Below are positions 1 through 11,845 of a stretch of 64,000 bases of DNA, one piece after another. The notes beneath the pieces are model-generated. The model was not told where the DNA came from. It searched no databases and saw only the letters and a program-made list of their open reading frames with translations. The position numbers and the translations under genes are program-made. The stretch covers positions 1 to 64,000 of the forward strand of contig JAFKAC010000206.1 in NCBI GenBank assembly GCA_025766275.1. Reading direction: 5' to 3'. Source of the DNA: Lactarius indigo (taxonomy: Eukaryota; Basidiomycota; Agaricomycetes; Russulales; Russulaceae). Each line of letters starts with the position of its first letter. Within the stretch, counting starts at the first letter, position 1.

Positions 1-3000
1 ACCCGCTTTAGAGCCCCACTCGGTCTTCGCTATTCGGTCGTCCCCAAAATCCGCCAAACATCGTACGGCTCTCGCGCCTACCACGAGCAGGAGGCACCGC
101 ACACCTTCCTCATGAGTATCTTTGGACGCTTTGAACTCGAGCGCGACAGCAAGGTGGGCTTTGTCGGCTCTACACGGCGCGCCCGTGTGCACATCGAGGA
201 CGAACGTGCCATGAGCCAGAGGTGCTAACACGCCCTCTGCCTCAAATGGCGCCGAGGGTATCGACCAAGTACCGTCTCCACCTCGTGCAAGCGTATATAC
301 GTGGATGTGACCAGAAGCACGGACGGCTACCAGCCGTATTCGTGGTGTTGTGTCTGCGGAGGATGGAATTTCAGAATGCCTTCCGACGAACGGAGCATAT
401 TTACCTGACTTGATCCCACTGATCGCCCACGCGAGACTTGATACTGAATCAGTGCCGCTTGAGCTACGGTGCATGAATGAATGACGGTAGGTGGACTGTG
501 GAGCTTTGGCGATCCGTAGCATCACCCGCGGACCACGCATGTCAATGACAGACAGCGACCCATTCGCATATGCGACCGCGGCGAAGCCTGTCGACTATAT
601 GTAGTGCAATAAAGGTCAAATCGAACAGGATGCTCACCGACATCTGATATTGAGAAGGCGGTGACCGGCGCCTCGGCTTTGACCAAGAAGTAGGGCTTGA
701 AACGCAGACCTTCAGCAACTGGCACATGTTCTAATGATACTAGTTGCTTGTCGAGAAGCTCCCTTGCAACGGCACCCTGGCGATCTGTCATCCTATAGAG
801 CAGTACCTCTCCTCCACTGAGCACGAGAGCAACTTCCAGCGATTCAGTGGCAAGCTGGACATCATCGACTCGTGCTTGCCCTGCAGTGCTGGCGAGTCCG
901 TGTGCGACTATCTCTGGTGACCCTATGAGAGCAAGGACGTCGATAGAAAGGCCAGGAAGGGCGCGAGGAAATGCGGACGTGAAGGGCGACGACGAAGAGG
1001 GGATGAGAAGTTGCACAGATACGTCCAGGAAACGTATCGAGAGATCCGCATTGCGCGTTATAAGAATGCGGTGAGGCTCGAACTGCGTCGCTGCCACGTC
1101 AGATTTAAAAGTGGGGATTGTTGTGTTGAGCAGCTACCTTGGAGTGTTTGATCGCGCCGACGATTTCTTCGTCTGGAGTAGATATACCACCTTCTAGAAG
1201 GAGATCATCTAACCCGGGTTCACTGGATTTTGAAAGTGTCTCGTATGCAATACGATCGAGCGAAAAGAGATTGGCGTCGACGACAGCCTCTAGGCCGCTC
1301 CACAGGGAAGGAGGGAGACGAAGCTTCTTGGGTTCTTCATTCACAGTCATCGACTGTAAAGTTGTAGCTAGGTCCTGCGCAAGACATTCGTGGCTTTCTT
1401 CATCACCATCCGTCGTTTCTTCTGTACTCTGAGACGGCGCGGGGGCACTTGCGAGGAACTCAAGAGGGGGAAATTGCTGCGCCTCAAGAGCGCGGGTCTC
1501 TTCCCCGCTTTCAAAAAGCATCAAAATGGCCGTGGGATTCCAGGTACCGCCAAAATGAGGGCTGTCTCGTGGCATGAGTAAGAAATCCTGAGTAAGACCG
1601 GGCGTGGGATAAAAGTATGCGCTAAGCGGAGCCAGAGACTCCCGCATTGCGTCCCGAAAAAACAGGGGCAACGACTGGTCATTAGAAAGGGATGGCGGGG
1701 CAGGAGGATTGAAGGAAGGGAGCCAGAGAACGTTGATTCCGGGAGGGTCATGATTGAATTGACCACCAAGAATGGTTAGAGAGGTTTCTCCACCTCTTGG
1801 GTCGTATGAATTGGGATAACCACTCCAAGCAAGTTTGAAGATAGGTTCTCTGGGCTCATGGAGCTTACTCGTATGTCTTGGAGGACCGTCTTCATCAGAG
1901 AGATACTGTTCTAATTTCTCGCCATCTACTTTGAGAACGTCGACCTCATCCAAGGTCCGAGCCATAAGTGGCTGCGTGTCATCTTCCACCGCCCAGAAGG
2001 CTATAGACCCATCCACGTGGCCGACAGCAAAGAAATGACCAGCAGGATGCACACAGAGGGAAGAGACATTAGGCCTCCGGTGCTTGAGAAGGTCCTGGCA
2101 AACGACAGCCTCAGTGGCCCCGCGTGATAGAGAGTATAAAGATGAGTCACAGGATCGGTATATCCCGAACCTCCTGGTGCCCCCGCAGGTACGAGAAGCT
2201 CATATGTACCTAACGTCTTCTGTTCTTTCTGGAATCGCTCGTCAATATATCGCCTTGAAGCAACGTGGTATGTGTATTACAAGATCAAAAAACACGACAC
2301 CACCTGGGAATCCAAATCTCAGTCAGGAGAAAAAGGGACAAACGAGCCCGATTGAACGAGTACCTCCATATGCAATAAATACGAAATTGAGGTTTCTTGG
2401 ATGCACAACAACGTCGACAGGGATCCTCCTGTGCAAAAAATCAGTGATGTTTTGAGGTTATATGGTGCCTGCACTCACGACGTCGGTTCGGCATCGACAT
2501 ACATCCCACTAGTGACTAGTTTCTTTTCGTAGACCTCCCAGGCGTTTGGGATGAGGTATGTAGAAACACGCCGACATAGAAGATCGTACGATTTGATTTC
2601 TCCAGATTCGAGTCCAATGAACGCCTAGGGGCGAAGGTTTCAGGGAGGCTCGAGGCGTGAAGGTGACTAAAGAACCGACATGGGTATGGGAGGGAGAAAG
2701 CGTGAGGCAGCTAGCGACGGCACACCTTCAGCTTTATACATCTCTCAGACCTGAGTCTAAACTGACGTTACTGGTCGGTCAAAGCGCGTGCTAGTTTCTA
2801 GCTTGATTTGTCCATGTGGTGTAAGATCCCATAAATACAGCTTGTTATTTCCGTCTACACACCTAGAATTCAGAACGAAATCCATAGCTACATATACACT
2901 GTATTTCTTACCGATACAGACGAGCTTGAACAAATTTGTGGCGAATTGTAAGAACTTGACAGGTATAGGTGGCGCCAGCGACAAGCTTGTCTCGACACCA

Positions 3001-3238
3001 GGGGCACCAAATATTCGGATTATCCCATCAAATGTACCTGTTGTGCTCAATACAATCTACTGAGCAGAATTGAATGATCGTATTCACCTATCGCAAGTAT
3101 ACTGGTCACAGGGTCGAAAGCAAAAGTGGAAGCGTTCAGGAGATAGTCGAGGGCCTTGAGTGTCCCGACCTCCCAGTCCTGTCTTTCTCGCAAATCCATC
3201 GAGAGATCCGTGAGACTACGGCCGATAGTCTTGAACAT
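1..3238 (-). CDS. Lgl/Sro7/tomosyn-family WD40 protein, 3' part cut by window edge
   Basis: Homologue of the lethal-giant-larvae/Sro7/tomosyn family, which binds exocytic SNAREs and links Rab/exocyst signals to secretory vesicle fusion at the plasma membrane. The chosen start at 3238 opens with MFKTIGRSL and is followed by the family N-terminal text (DLSMDLRERQDWEVG, then FAFDP and LAIG). After an intron come GTFDGIIRIFG, LYLWDLTPHG and, further on, HPAGHFFAVGHVDGSIAFW, which are WD40-type blades. A late exon around 540-600 reads GFAAVAYANGSLSVIDMRGP, and the frame then stays open from about 596 to position 1, so the C-terminus lies left of the window. At least six short introns fit GT-AG rules, for example 596-644 and about 1098-1142. 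An in-frame upstream ATG at 3316 is possible but adds unconserved residues. Whether a C-terminal SNARE-like domain exists cannot be seen. Confidence 0.85.
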
Positions 3239-3361
3239 CGTATAATTTGGGTCGATTATTTCTTCACTGGTGACTGAGGTAATAGTCGAAATATCTACAC
3301 CAGCGTAGCACTTCAAAGTGGGAAGGGGATGGGGAGTATCGGGAGGTGACTCGTGATTATA

Positions 3362-4564
3362 CAGCGGTTTTCATAACACTTGGCCCCTTACGACCACTTT
3401 ACAGACACAGGCGGGGTTCAAACGGACACCTTGGTGACCATGCCGAATTTCTTTCCCACAAAAAGTAATCATAGTAATTAATAAATGTGCTTAGACATTC
3501 AACTTATCGGTTTTGAAAATTGTTTGTCAATGAGTGATCGGCTCACGCTTATGGTAATTTTTTTTTATCTCACACTTCGGTATCAGCCTCAGGAATGGAG
3601 GTGCAAACACGGTCAGCGAAGAGGTAGTGGGAAAGGCAAGGGCAATGTGAGGGAAAAGTAGGCTGATATTTGACTATGAGGTGAGTAGACTCGGGAATTC
3701 ACTCACCCGCTACTGGGGTTTTATATACACGCAGAAACTATGTCACACGAATCCTGTCTGAGTTTCCATGTATGCACGAGGGTTGAGGTTGCCAGCAACG
3801 TGGGGCTCTTCAGGACTGGGGGTAGTGACAATTGAGGGAAGGTGAAAGGAACTCATTGTTGAGGTGTTGTATCATGCAAGAGGTCCCAGGGATGTGGGTG
3901 CAGGGGATTGGTACTCGGGGAGATAGGTAATGCTGGCATGTGGTGGCTAGCGAACAGGAAGCCACAACCGTGTCGAGTGGAGTTCGGGTGAGTGGCACGT
4001 GACGCGTGACGGATCGTGACAAACAGATGACACGGCGCTGTTGGTATTCAGCAGAGTAGAGGTTTAAAAAAGAGGAGGACTTAAGTCGTGCATGTACATG
4101 GCCATCATTGGGAGCTCCAGTGACGATTGTAAGCGAGGACTGGAGAGAAAAGGGATGGTGGGTGAGCGGGCCCATACCGAGGGCCATGATGAATGCTTAA
4201 GACGACAACACACCAAGGGTAATATTTATATTTCAGCTGTTCATCCAGGCACTTAATGGGGGGTTGTGATAATGATTCAGCCAGTTTTGCAGTTGTGGGT
4301 TGGCTTGCAGCGTGATGGACGAGGCGTAAAAGGCATGCTGAGTTGGAGATAGCACAGCAAGTGGCACAGTGCCGAGCATAGCACCGCGGATAACTATTCC
4401 ATAACCCTATTTTTTCGAGATATCTATTCTATAACCCTGATTCTGTGTGGTAGCCTAATTTCTCGGGAATTTCCCGTCGACTTAACTACGAACCCCGCTC
4501 TCGAGTTTTGAATGTCCGTATGTCTGCTAAAAAAGGCAGGGGCCAAGTGTTATGAAAACCGCTG
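3362..4564. mobile_element. non-autonomous terminal-inverted-repeat element (MITE-like), TA target duplication
   Basis: The first bases from 3362 (CAGCGGTTTTCATAACACTT, continuing GGCCCCT) recur as the exact reverse complement ending at 4564, giving about 27 bp perfect terminal repeats. Weaker inverted similarity continues inward for another 30-50 bp. Both ends abut TA (3360-3361 and 4565-4566), as for Tc1/mariner/pogo-type target duplications. The 1203 bp interior has no convincing transposase; the longest open frame (3810-4187, minus) shows no DDE motif. The left end lies about 120 bp upstream of the predicted Sro7-like start codon, so the element sits in that gene's upstream or 5' UTR region. 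Superfamily is inferred from the TA duplication only. Confidence 0.75.
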
Positions 4565-4950
4565 TAATTACATTCGCCACGCCAAGTCAAAGTCCAGCGT
4601 AACACGAAATACCGAGATTTCGGGCCACCGGCTTTGTACCCAGTTTACTATCCCAGTGTACAAATGAAATTGTTTTATAGTAAATGACAACCGACAACCC
4701 CACAGCACACAGTGTATACCAGATATATGCGCGTTCGGGCCGACTGGCTTTGTATTTAGTTTCCAGTTGCTACGAAATCAATTTTCGACAGCACCACATT
4801 GCACAAGTTGACACAATAGTGCCGAGACAAGGAGCTTGAATTGAAGGTTTTATAAGGTCTACTCTTATCCTACAATGGTGTTCATACCTCTTGGGTTAAA
4901 AAAATATGGCCACCAGATGTGAAATCGTAGTAACGGCTCGACAATGGAAA
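4565..4950. other. intergenic, no supported feature
   Basis: AT-rich sequence between the inverted-repeat element and a weak minus-strand open frame. No ORF, repeat or RNA signal was recognised. Confidence 0.4.
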
Positions 4951-5382
4951 CTACAAGGCAGAGAGGTGGACGACACGAAACACTGAGGCGTTTATATTTG
5001 AACGCGCACGGTCGGATTTGAACAAACCAAAAAAAAAAAAACTAATTTCTGCCGGATCTTCGCTCACAGAACCTCGAAGAATGTCGAGCTTCATCCAAGT
5101 GTCATAGTGGTGTTCGTTGTCTCCGCCTCCAGGATACTGTGAACACCTTACATCTTGAGCCTTTGACGTCGAAAACTGGGAGTCCCATTTGTCACATTTT
5201 CCCATTTGGTTTGCGCATTGTTTTCAACTGGTTGCAGTAGGTCCTGCCGATTCCTGAGAAATAGAAGTCGTAAGACGTGAACCGGGGGTGTCCAACCGCG
5301 TCAAGGGTCACTGCGCCCTAGCTCCAATTTACGGGGGACTCAGGTTTCCTTACTCGAAGTGGGATCATGGTGTAGAATATAT

Positions 5383-5852
5383 CTAAGAATTGAGAAATGA
5401 GCCCATTGACAAACTGGTCCACCATTCAGGGGATGTACAATGGGCCAAGATAGTGCGCCAGAGTTCCAGGTCCTTCTCCTTGACCGCCTCTCTCAACAAT
5501 CCAACGAAATCTAGGGCACTCTTCTTATTCACATCCTCTTTGAATTGGACAAGATCGACTAGATGCCCCTCGCCTGGGGCCGGTGAAAGCTTTAACGCAA
5601 GCGAGACGGTACTATAGATGCTTGATAGGGTACCTGCACTATTAAAGGCGGTAGCCATGCCATCGTCGATCCAACCTTGTAAGTGTATTAAAAGATTCGC
5701 CTTAAGTGAGAGAACGCAATCTTGGGAGCTTTTGCCGGTGGGCACGGCCACTGACTCGGATGGGTCAACAACCATAGGCTCAATATTTTGTGAGTTTTGC
5801 TACTAGATGGGCCAGAAGACGGTTGGGAAGCGAGGGTGTGTTTCTTCGCCAT
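5383..5852 (-). pseudogene. frame-broken hypothetical gene
   Basis: An ATG at 5852 begins MAKKHTLASQPSSGPSSSKT, a basic, serine-rich start. About 25 codons later the protein-like text continues in another frame (MVVDPSESVAVPTGKSSQ..., then GWIDDGMATAF and DFVGLLREAVKEKDLELW) down to a stop at 5383. The distance is too small for an intron, so a one- or two-base indel is the simplest reading. The second part has an acidic/basic helical composition typical of real protein. I do not recognise the family. A further open stretch at 4951-5205 (minus) could be a remnant 3' exon but is unsupported. Alternatives are an unusual start in the second frame at 5775 or a sequencing error. Confidence 0.3.
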
Positions 5853-5975
5853 CTCGAAAGTAACAGCTGTGGTAACGGCAGGAATCCACAGGGATGAAAG
5901 ATGAAGCCTAAGGTGAGGTGAAGCTGGGAGAGATCGATCAAAATCGGCATGCACTGCAGGGCAACCCGTTTTCAA

Positions 5976-6577
5976 TCTGCTGGGCTCGGCACGGATCCAC
6001 TATCTTATCTCTCTGTCCATTGTCCACTGGCAATGCGTCGCAGTCACAGTCCACCTCATCAACCATCATGCACCACGCATCATGACCCTCGCCTGGTGAA
6101 GGAGGCCGAGGGCACGCTTGAGCTTGGAAGTTCCAGCAGTCGAGCCTCGTCAGCCAAATCTTTCTTTGTCCCAGCAATGGCTTGGCAACGGCATAAAGTG
6201 GTCTCCCAATATAAATCTACGTTGAGATCAATCTCATCATTCAGGTCCAGACAACCGGTCAACAAGGTAGGTTCTTAATTCTGCAAAAGTGCCTGCCTTC
6301 CACGCGTCTCTTCTGCTCAAACCATGTATATATGTTTCCAACAGTCGGAATCTTTGTATTTAGCCCAAGCACTCTCGCAGCGCGTATAGAAGAGTCCGAG
6401 GCCTTCTCAAGGGTGTTTATGGTTCGACGAGCCATACCGACTGCCATGTGCATGTGCATATGCATGTGTATTGCAGATTGATGGGGAATAAATATAACAT
6501 GACGGATAACGATACATGCGGCGACAACGATGAGACTAGCTACCCAAAGCTCCATGCAAGTAATGTCCGAGCCTGGG
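5976..6577. other. intergenic, no supported feature
   Basis: Lies between the stop of the long coiled-coil gene and the start of the broken hypothetical gene, both on the minus strand. Open frames here have no protein-like character. A short run of alternating CATG/CATATG-type words occurs near 6445-6470. Confidence 0.4.
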
Positions 6578-9500
6578 TTAACGACCTCTTTCAGCGGCGC
6601 CAGGCCGCGTCGAAATTACTCTAGCTGTCGCACCGCCACTGGATTGCGAAGGTTTCGACATCGGTGCACCCAGCCAACTTCGCTTGACCTTGGCATCAGC
6701 TGGCGGCGGCTGACCTCGTGGGCTGTTTGTGACATCAGAAATTACAAGAGGCGTGGGAGCCTCGGCAACGACAGGCCCTGGCGCAACCAGTGTCGTCAAC
6801 GGGCGAGCCGTGGTATTTCGAACCGGCGTGAAGCCTGTGCGAGGGCTCTTTCGCCTCCTCGGCGTAGTCGCAGTATTATGCTCCTTGACGAGCACCCCCT
6901 CGGACGTGAACCCTTGAACAGGTACAGCTTCGTCTCCATCGTCCGGTGCGGCTCGCTTTTTACCGGCGACCACGACAGTCGGGAGTGCGTCTTGGTGTTC
7001 AGGGGGAGTCGCCTTTGCGGGTTCCGGTGTCTTCGCGCGGAACACAGATGGTACACGTCGACCCTCAGGGGTCTTACGACTGACGAGCGCAGAAGGGCCT
7101 GACATGGTGCGAGAACGAGAGGGAGAGCCAGACGGGACTGCTGAAAGTGGAGATGACGACTTGGTGTGCTGCGTGCTCGCGAAGGGTTGTCCAAGGGATG
7201 GTCTTTGTTTAGAGGTGGAGGCGATATATTGCGCGGGGTCTTGATTGTTAGCACTGTCTCTGAGAGTTACTAGCTTGATCTGCAAGGTTTGCACCTTTCT
7301 GGAGAGTGTTTCAACCTTGGCCGTCAACTTCTTTTTCTCTTTGTGAAGTCTAAGCGTAGAACATGTCTGATCACGGCATGAGTCAACAACGATTCGAGGC
7401 ACTTACTCAATGAAACGGTCATCGTTTTCTTCGATCTCTTGCGTCTTCGAGCGCATTAGTGCGTCCATATACTCGATCTTTCCTTCGAGTTCTTGGACCC
7501 TATCGTCTTGCCTTGATGCTGCTTGTAGATTTTGGATCTCTTGCTTGAGGGAGGCCATCGCTTGATCGTGCTGTGCGGCCTGGAAAGTAAGTCGTATTTC
7601 AGCTGATTTCCCATCTCGTTCGGCGTGCGCGAATTTCTCTTTGACCTGTTCGAGTTCTGCTTTTGCGACGGTGGACTCATGTGCGCTACAAAGTAACAGT
7701 GTGAGTCCGGAAGGAAAGCAGGTAGTCGAGACTTTTGCAGACCTATCCTTGAGCTGGCTCTCGAGATAACGCTGCATTGAGAGAGTGCGCTGGATTTCGG
7801 ACTCGATATTGGTGTTCTTTGCCTCGAGCGCGTCCTTCTCGTCGAGCGCAGACCGAAGACGAGCCTCCAAATCGTCGAATTCAGCTTCAATAGAGGTCAA
7901 TTGGGCTTGAGCGGCATCTTGCTGTGCTCTAGCATCCTCGCAGCGTTCAGCAGATTCTCGGAGTTCCGTTTCGAAAGCAGTACGCATGCATTTGGTGTCA
8001 GTGATGGCCTTGTCTAGCTGCGCGCGAAGGGAATCGGCCTCAGTCTGGAACTCCCGGAGACGCTCTTGGACTTGAACTAGTTCTGTTGCGTGATGAGACT
8101 CGGCACGATCCATTTTCTCCTGAAGATCATCACGTTCTTCGAGTAGTTCACGTACTCGGTCTTCCGTGGTGTCAGCGGTTCGGGAGAGTTCAGTTCTCGC
8201 CTGTCGTAGAAGGATTTCTAGGTTATCCTTCTCGCGCGTCGTCTGCTGCAATTCTTCCGTGGCATTATCAAGGCGACTTTGAATATCAAGCACTTGCTTG
8301 CTGTGATCGTCTTCGCGGCCCTGAAGATCTGCAATTAGTACACTGTCTGCGTCCCGTTGCTTTGACACGATATCGAGGCGGCCCTCGAGTTCGGCGTTAG
8401 CTGCAGAAAGATCTAACGAAGCCTTCTCCGTCAGTGCGTGCGCTTCTCGAGCCTCCTGAAGGTCTACGGCGACTTGCTGTAATTTGCCTCGTAGGGATTC
8501 GAGTTCCTCCGCGTGATCGGTCTGAAGCTGAGCGATCTGTTCTTTGATCGCGTCAGTGTCCGCGCGAAGTCGATCATGTTGTTCCGTGGCGAGATGTAGC
8601 TCTTTACGGGATTGGGCTAGCTCCTGCTCCAGTTCTGCACACGACTGGCCAAGATCCGCATTTGCCGCCTTTAATTTGGCGATTTCGGCAGAGTGCCTCG
8701 CCTGTTGTTCAGTGTTTTCCGCGAGATCCTGAACACGCCTCCCCTGTAACTGGTCTTGTATGGAACTGATCTCCCTGAGGCGATCATTGAGCTCGTCCTG
8801 AGTGGCCGAGAGGAGGGCACAAATCCGCTCTCGGTCCTGTTGTATAGCACGTCGATGTTCTGCGTCGGCCGTTCGAACGACTGCGAGAGCGACAACAGCA
8901 TTGCGGGCCTCTTCTCGGTGAGCGGCAGCCACCTTCTGATCCAGTTCGAGTTCCGAAGCCTGTCCTTTCAGGAGGGACAAGGCGGAATCACGTTCTGCAG
9001 AAATGAATTGAAGCCGTTGTGACAAGTCTAGATTTGTGGCGCTTGCTTCGTGGGCGGCCGCGCGCAGACGGGTAATAGATAACCGTGATTTGGCCAACGT
9101 AGAAGACCAGACCTCGACCAGAGTGGACATCTCGCTATCGCGTTCTGCTTCAAACGACCGCCGTTGCGTTTCCAGAGTCTCCACGGCATCCTCTAGGTCA
9201 TCTGCCTTTCTGAGCGCGCGATCCCGCGCTTCCCGTGCATCGGCGCAATCTTCTACCATGCTCTCCTTTTCCGACATTGCGACCTCGAGTTCGCTCGTCA
9301 TCTCGGCTATGCGGTCTTCCTGGAGCTTGAGATTCGTTTCGAGACGCTTGATGTCGTGCTGATGGATACCAATCTGTTCTGTACGACGAGCCACGCGACC
9401 CTCCAGTTCTTCGATCTGTTCCTTCAGTTTGCGATTAACTTGGAAAGATGACATAGAAGAGAGTTGTTGGTTCTGTAGATCGCTATAGCGTTTCTCAGCT

Positions 9501-11659
9501 TGCTTGAGTGAATCCTGAGCTGAAACCATGTCGCCTTGGAGGTTAACGACCTCAACTCTGAGAGAGTTACGCTCAGACTCGGCGTCTTCGAGGGCGTTTG
9601 TAACCACAGCGAGCCTAGTGGTCGTGCGCTCGTGGCTGGATTGGAGTTCCTGGTATTGTTCTCTGACGCGATCACTTGCCATGATCTGAGACTGCAAGCG
9701 TTCGACCTGGAGGAGCAGATCGTCGCGCTGTCGCTGGGTGTCATGTAGGCCGCCAATGGTCGACTCCAGCCGGAGCTGCAGGTCAAGTAAAGCTTGCTGT
9801 AAAGTGTGGGATGTGTGATGGGACTCCTCGCTGGAGGCCATAGTATCTTGCAACTGAGAACGGAGATGGGAGATCTCAATAAGTGCTTGGTCCATTGCCC
9901 CGTCGTCGTGGTCGATGCGTGTCTGCAAGTGTTCTACCATGACCAGAGACGCAGAAGCGATGAGACCGAGTCTGGATGACTCTATCGTCGACGAGGACAA
10001 GTCCACGTGTGAGCGCGAACTTGCCTTCGCCAATCGCTCGAGAAGCTCTTGAACTTCACTCTGGAGCTGAAGAACCCGCGAATCTTCAGTAGTTGTGGCA
10101 GTTTTAACGGATGAAGCTCCAGATTTTATTTTGCTTTCGAGCGCTTCAATGGTAAACTTGGACTCAATTTGCAGGAATTCGAGTTGTCGGCGTAGGTCAT
10201 CGCGCTCGCCTCTCAGTCGATCTACAGCAGCCAGGAGCTTCTCTACTGTCTCCACGTCAGTCACGGAGCCATCGTGAGTGCGTGAGGGTGTAGCACTTGA
10301 GGCGGGAGCTAAAGGGTAAGTTCGTTAGTTGTTTCTCATCAAGGGAACAAATAGGCGATGTACTTGACTGTGTAGCTCGAAGGGACCCGATTTCTTCTTC
10401 CAGAACGCCCACCTGCGCCTTAAGAGCTCTGCAAAGAATGAGAATACGTCCGACGTGCAAATCATCACCAGCGTACCTTTCCTGGACCCTCAACGAGTCC
10501 ACAAGTGAGTCCCTATCACCAAGAGCTGTCTTGAGGTTCTGGGCATGGGCGTGCGATTCCTTCAGAGCATCTCGGACCTGTCTCATATCCTTATTGAGAC
10601 CAGCATTCTTCTCCTCGAGACCTTTGACTTTGCTGATCTCTGCCGCCACCCTCTTTTCTGCCCTCTGTAGTGCACCCTCCATCGCTTTGAGATCCCGGGT
10701 TTCCGACAACAGACGTTCCAGAGCCTGCACTTTAGCTTCTTCTTCCTCGACCCTCCGTATGAGCTCCTCCTCGCGCTCCTGTGCAAGACCGAGGTCTTCT
10801 CCACCCGATAGTCGCACAATCTCCTCGTCTTTGTTGTCCAATCTCTCCTCCATGTTCTTCATCTCGTCGGCCATCCTACGCTCGAGCACGGTCCTCTCAT
10901 TCTCGACTCGAACGAGGTCCTCCTCGTTGCGCCTGAGTTTCTCTTGAGCCTTCTCAAGTTCAGCCTGTAGATTTAGCACCGAGGCCCGTGACTCGCCAAG
11001 GTCCCGCTCAAGTGTAGTGATCCGAATATCCGAGAGCGAGGATGAACGCGCGCGACCCTTTCTCTTTGGAGTCGCAGCGCTGATCACCTGCTGCAAGTTC
11101 ACCTCGAGTTCCCGCATGCGACGCTCGAGGGCAGCCTTTTCGTTTCGTAGGTTTAATATGGTGGTTTTGGAAGCGGTCTCGCGAGATGATATGGATTCGA
11201 GTGTTTGTTGGAGCTCTCGCCGGGCGACTTCCTCTTGTTTGCCTTTCTCCGCCGCAGAGCGAGCAGTCAAGTCCATGTTCTGCCGCATGACCCTCTCCTT
11301 ATCCAGTGTTTCCTTGCATCCCCGGAGTTCCTCGTCGAGCGACTGCGCCCTATCGGCCTCCTGGAGCAACTGAATGTCCCCAGCACGATGAATGCCGACT
11401 CAATTTCAAGGAACCTCAAGGCGTACCTTACGGGTCGTCTCGTCGAGTGCAGTCTTGTTATCATCCAAGGCATTCTTTGTCTTCAATAATTGACCTTGTA
11501 GAGTAGAGTTGCGGCTGTCTGAGGTCGTGATAGAATATGAGTTGACAAGGCCGAACAATGAGCTAAACCCAGACGCCCCCAACCTTGTTCTGCAATGTGC
11601 TTCTTCAATAATATTACTTCCTCTGAATCGTGTTCATAGTCGATATTCCAGGCCACCAT
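6578..11659 (-). CDS. very long coiled-coil protein (about 1,600 residues)
   Basis: Start chosen at 11659 (MVAWNIDYEHDSEEVILLKK); exons run to a stop at 6578. Nearly the whole protein is heptad-rich coiled coil, dense in E, K, Q, R, L and A, with few aromatic residues or prolines. A basic linker after the first third (about 11060) reads ATPKRKGRARSSS and a second (about 10290) reads APASSATPSRTHDGS. The last roughly 200 residues are non-helical, rich in S, T and P and basic (for example TPRRRKSPRTGFTPVRNTTA and KVKRSWLGAPMSKP), like a microtubule- or chromatin-binding tail or a phosphorylated tail. Introns fit at about 7351-7406, 7686-7745, 10309-10362 and 10437-10480, plus two more near the 5' end. 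No catalytic domain is seen. Possible roles are a structural or spindle-pole/kinetochore/cytoskeletal scaffold, which is inference from composition only. Confidence 0.8.
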
Positions 11660-11845
11660 GGCGAGGAACTAGAGAAGAGGAAAGGTAGGGTCACGAGTCT
11701 TGGTCAAGCGATGAACCACACAATCAACTTGGCGCGTCTTATCACATGATCGCGTCTCTGTTTGATGCCCCCACAAGCATCTACATCTACAGTACAACAT
11801 ACATTACAAGCTCCCGGTGATCTATAATAACCACTTATTCATAAA

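Noticed and set aside
3810..4187. 125-codon minus-strand frame inside the inverted-repeat element
   Set aside because: No transposase motif and no protein-like pattern; probably chance.
10297..10947. 216-codon plus-strand serine-rich frame
   Set aside because: Antisense shadow of the coiled-coil gene; such shadows are expected opposite glutamate/lysine-rich coding sequence.
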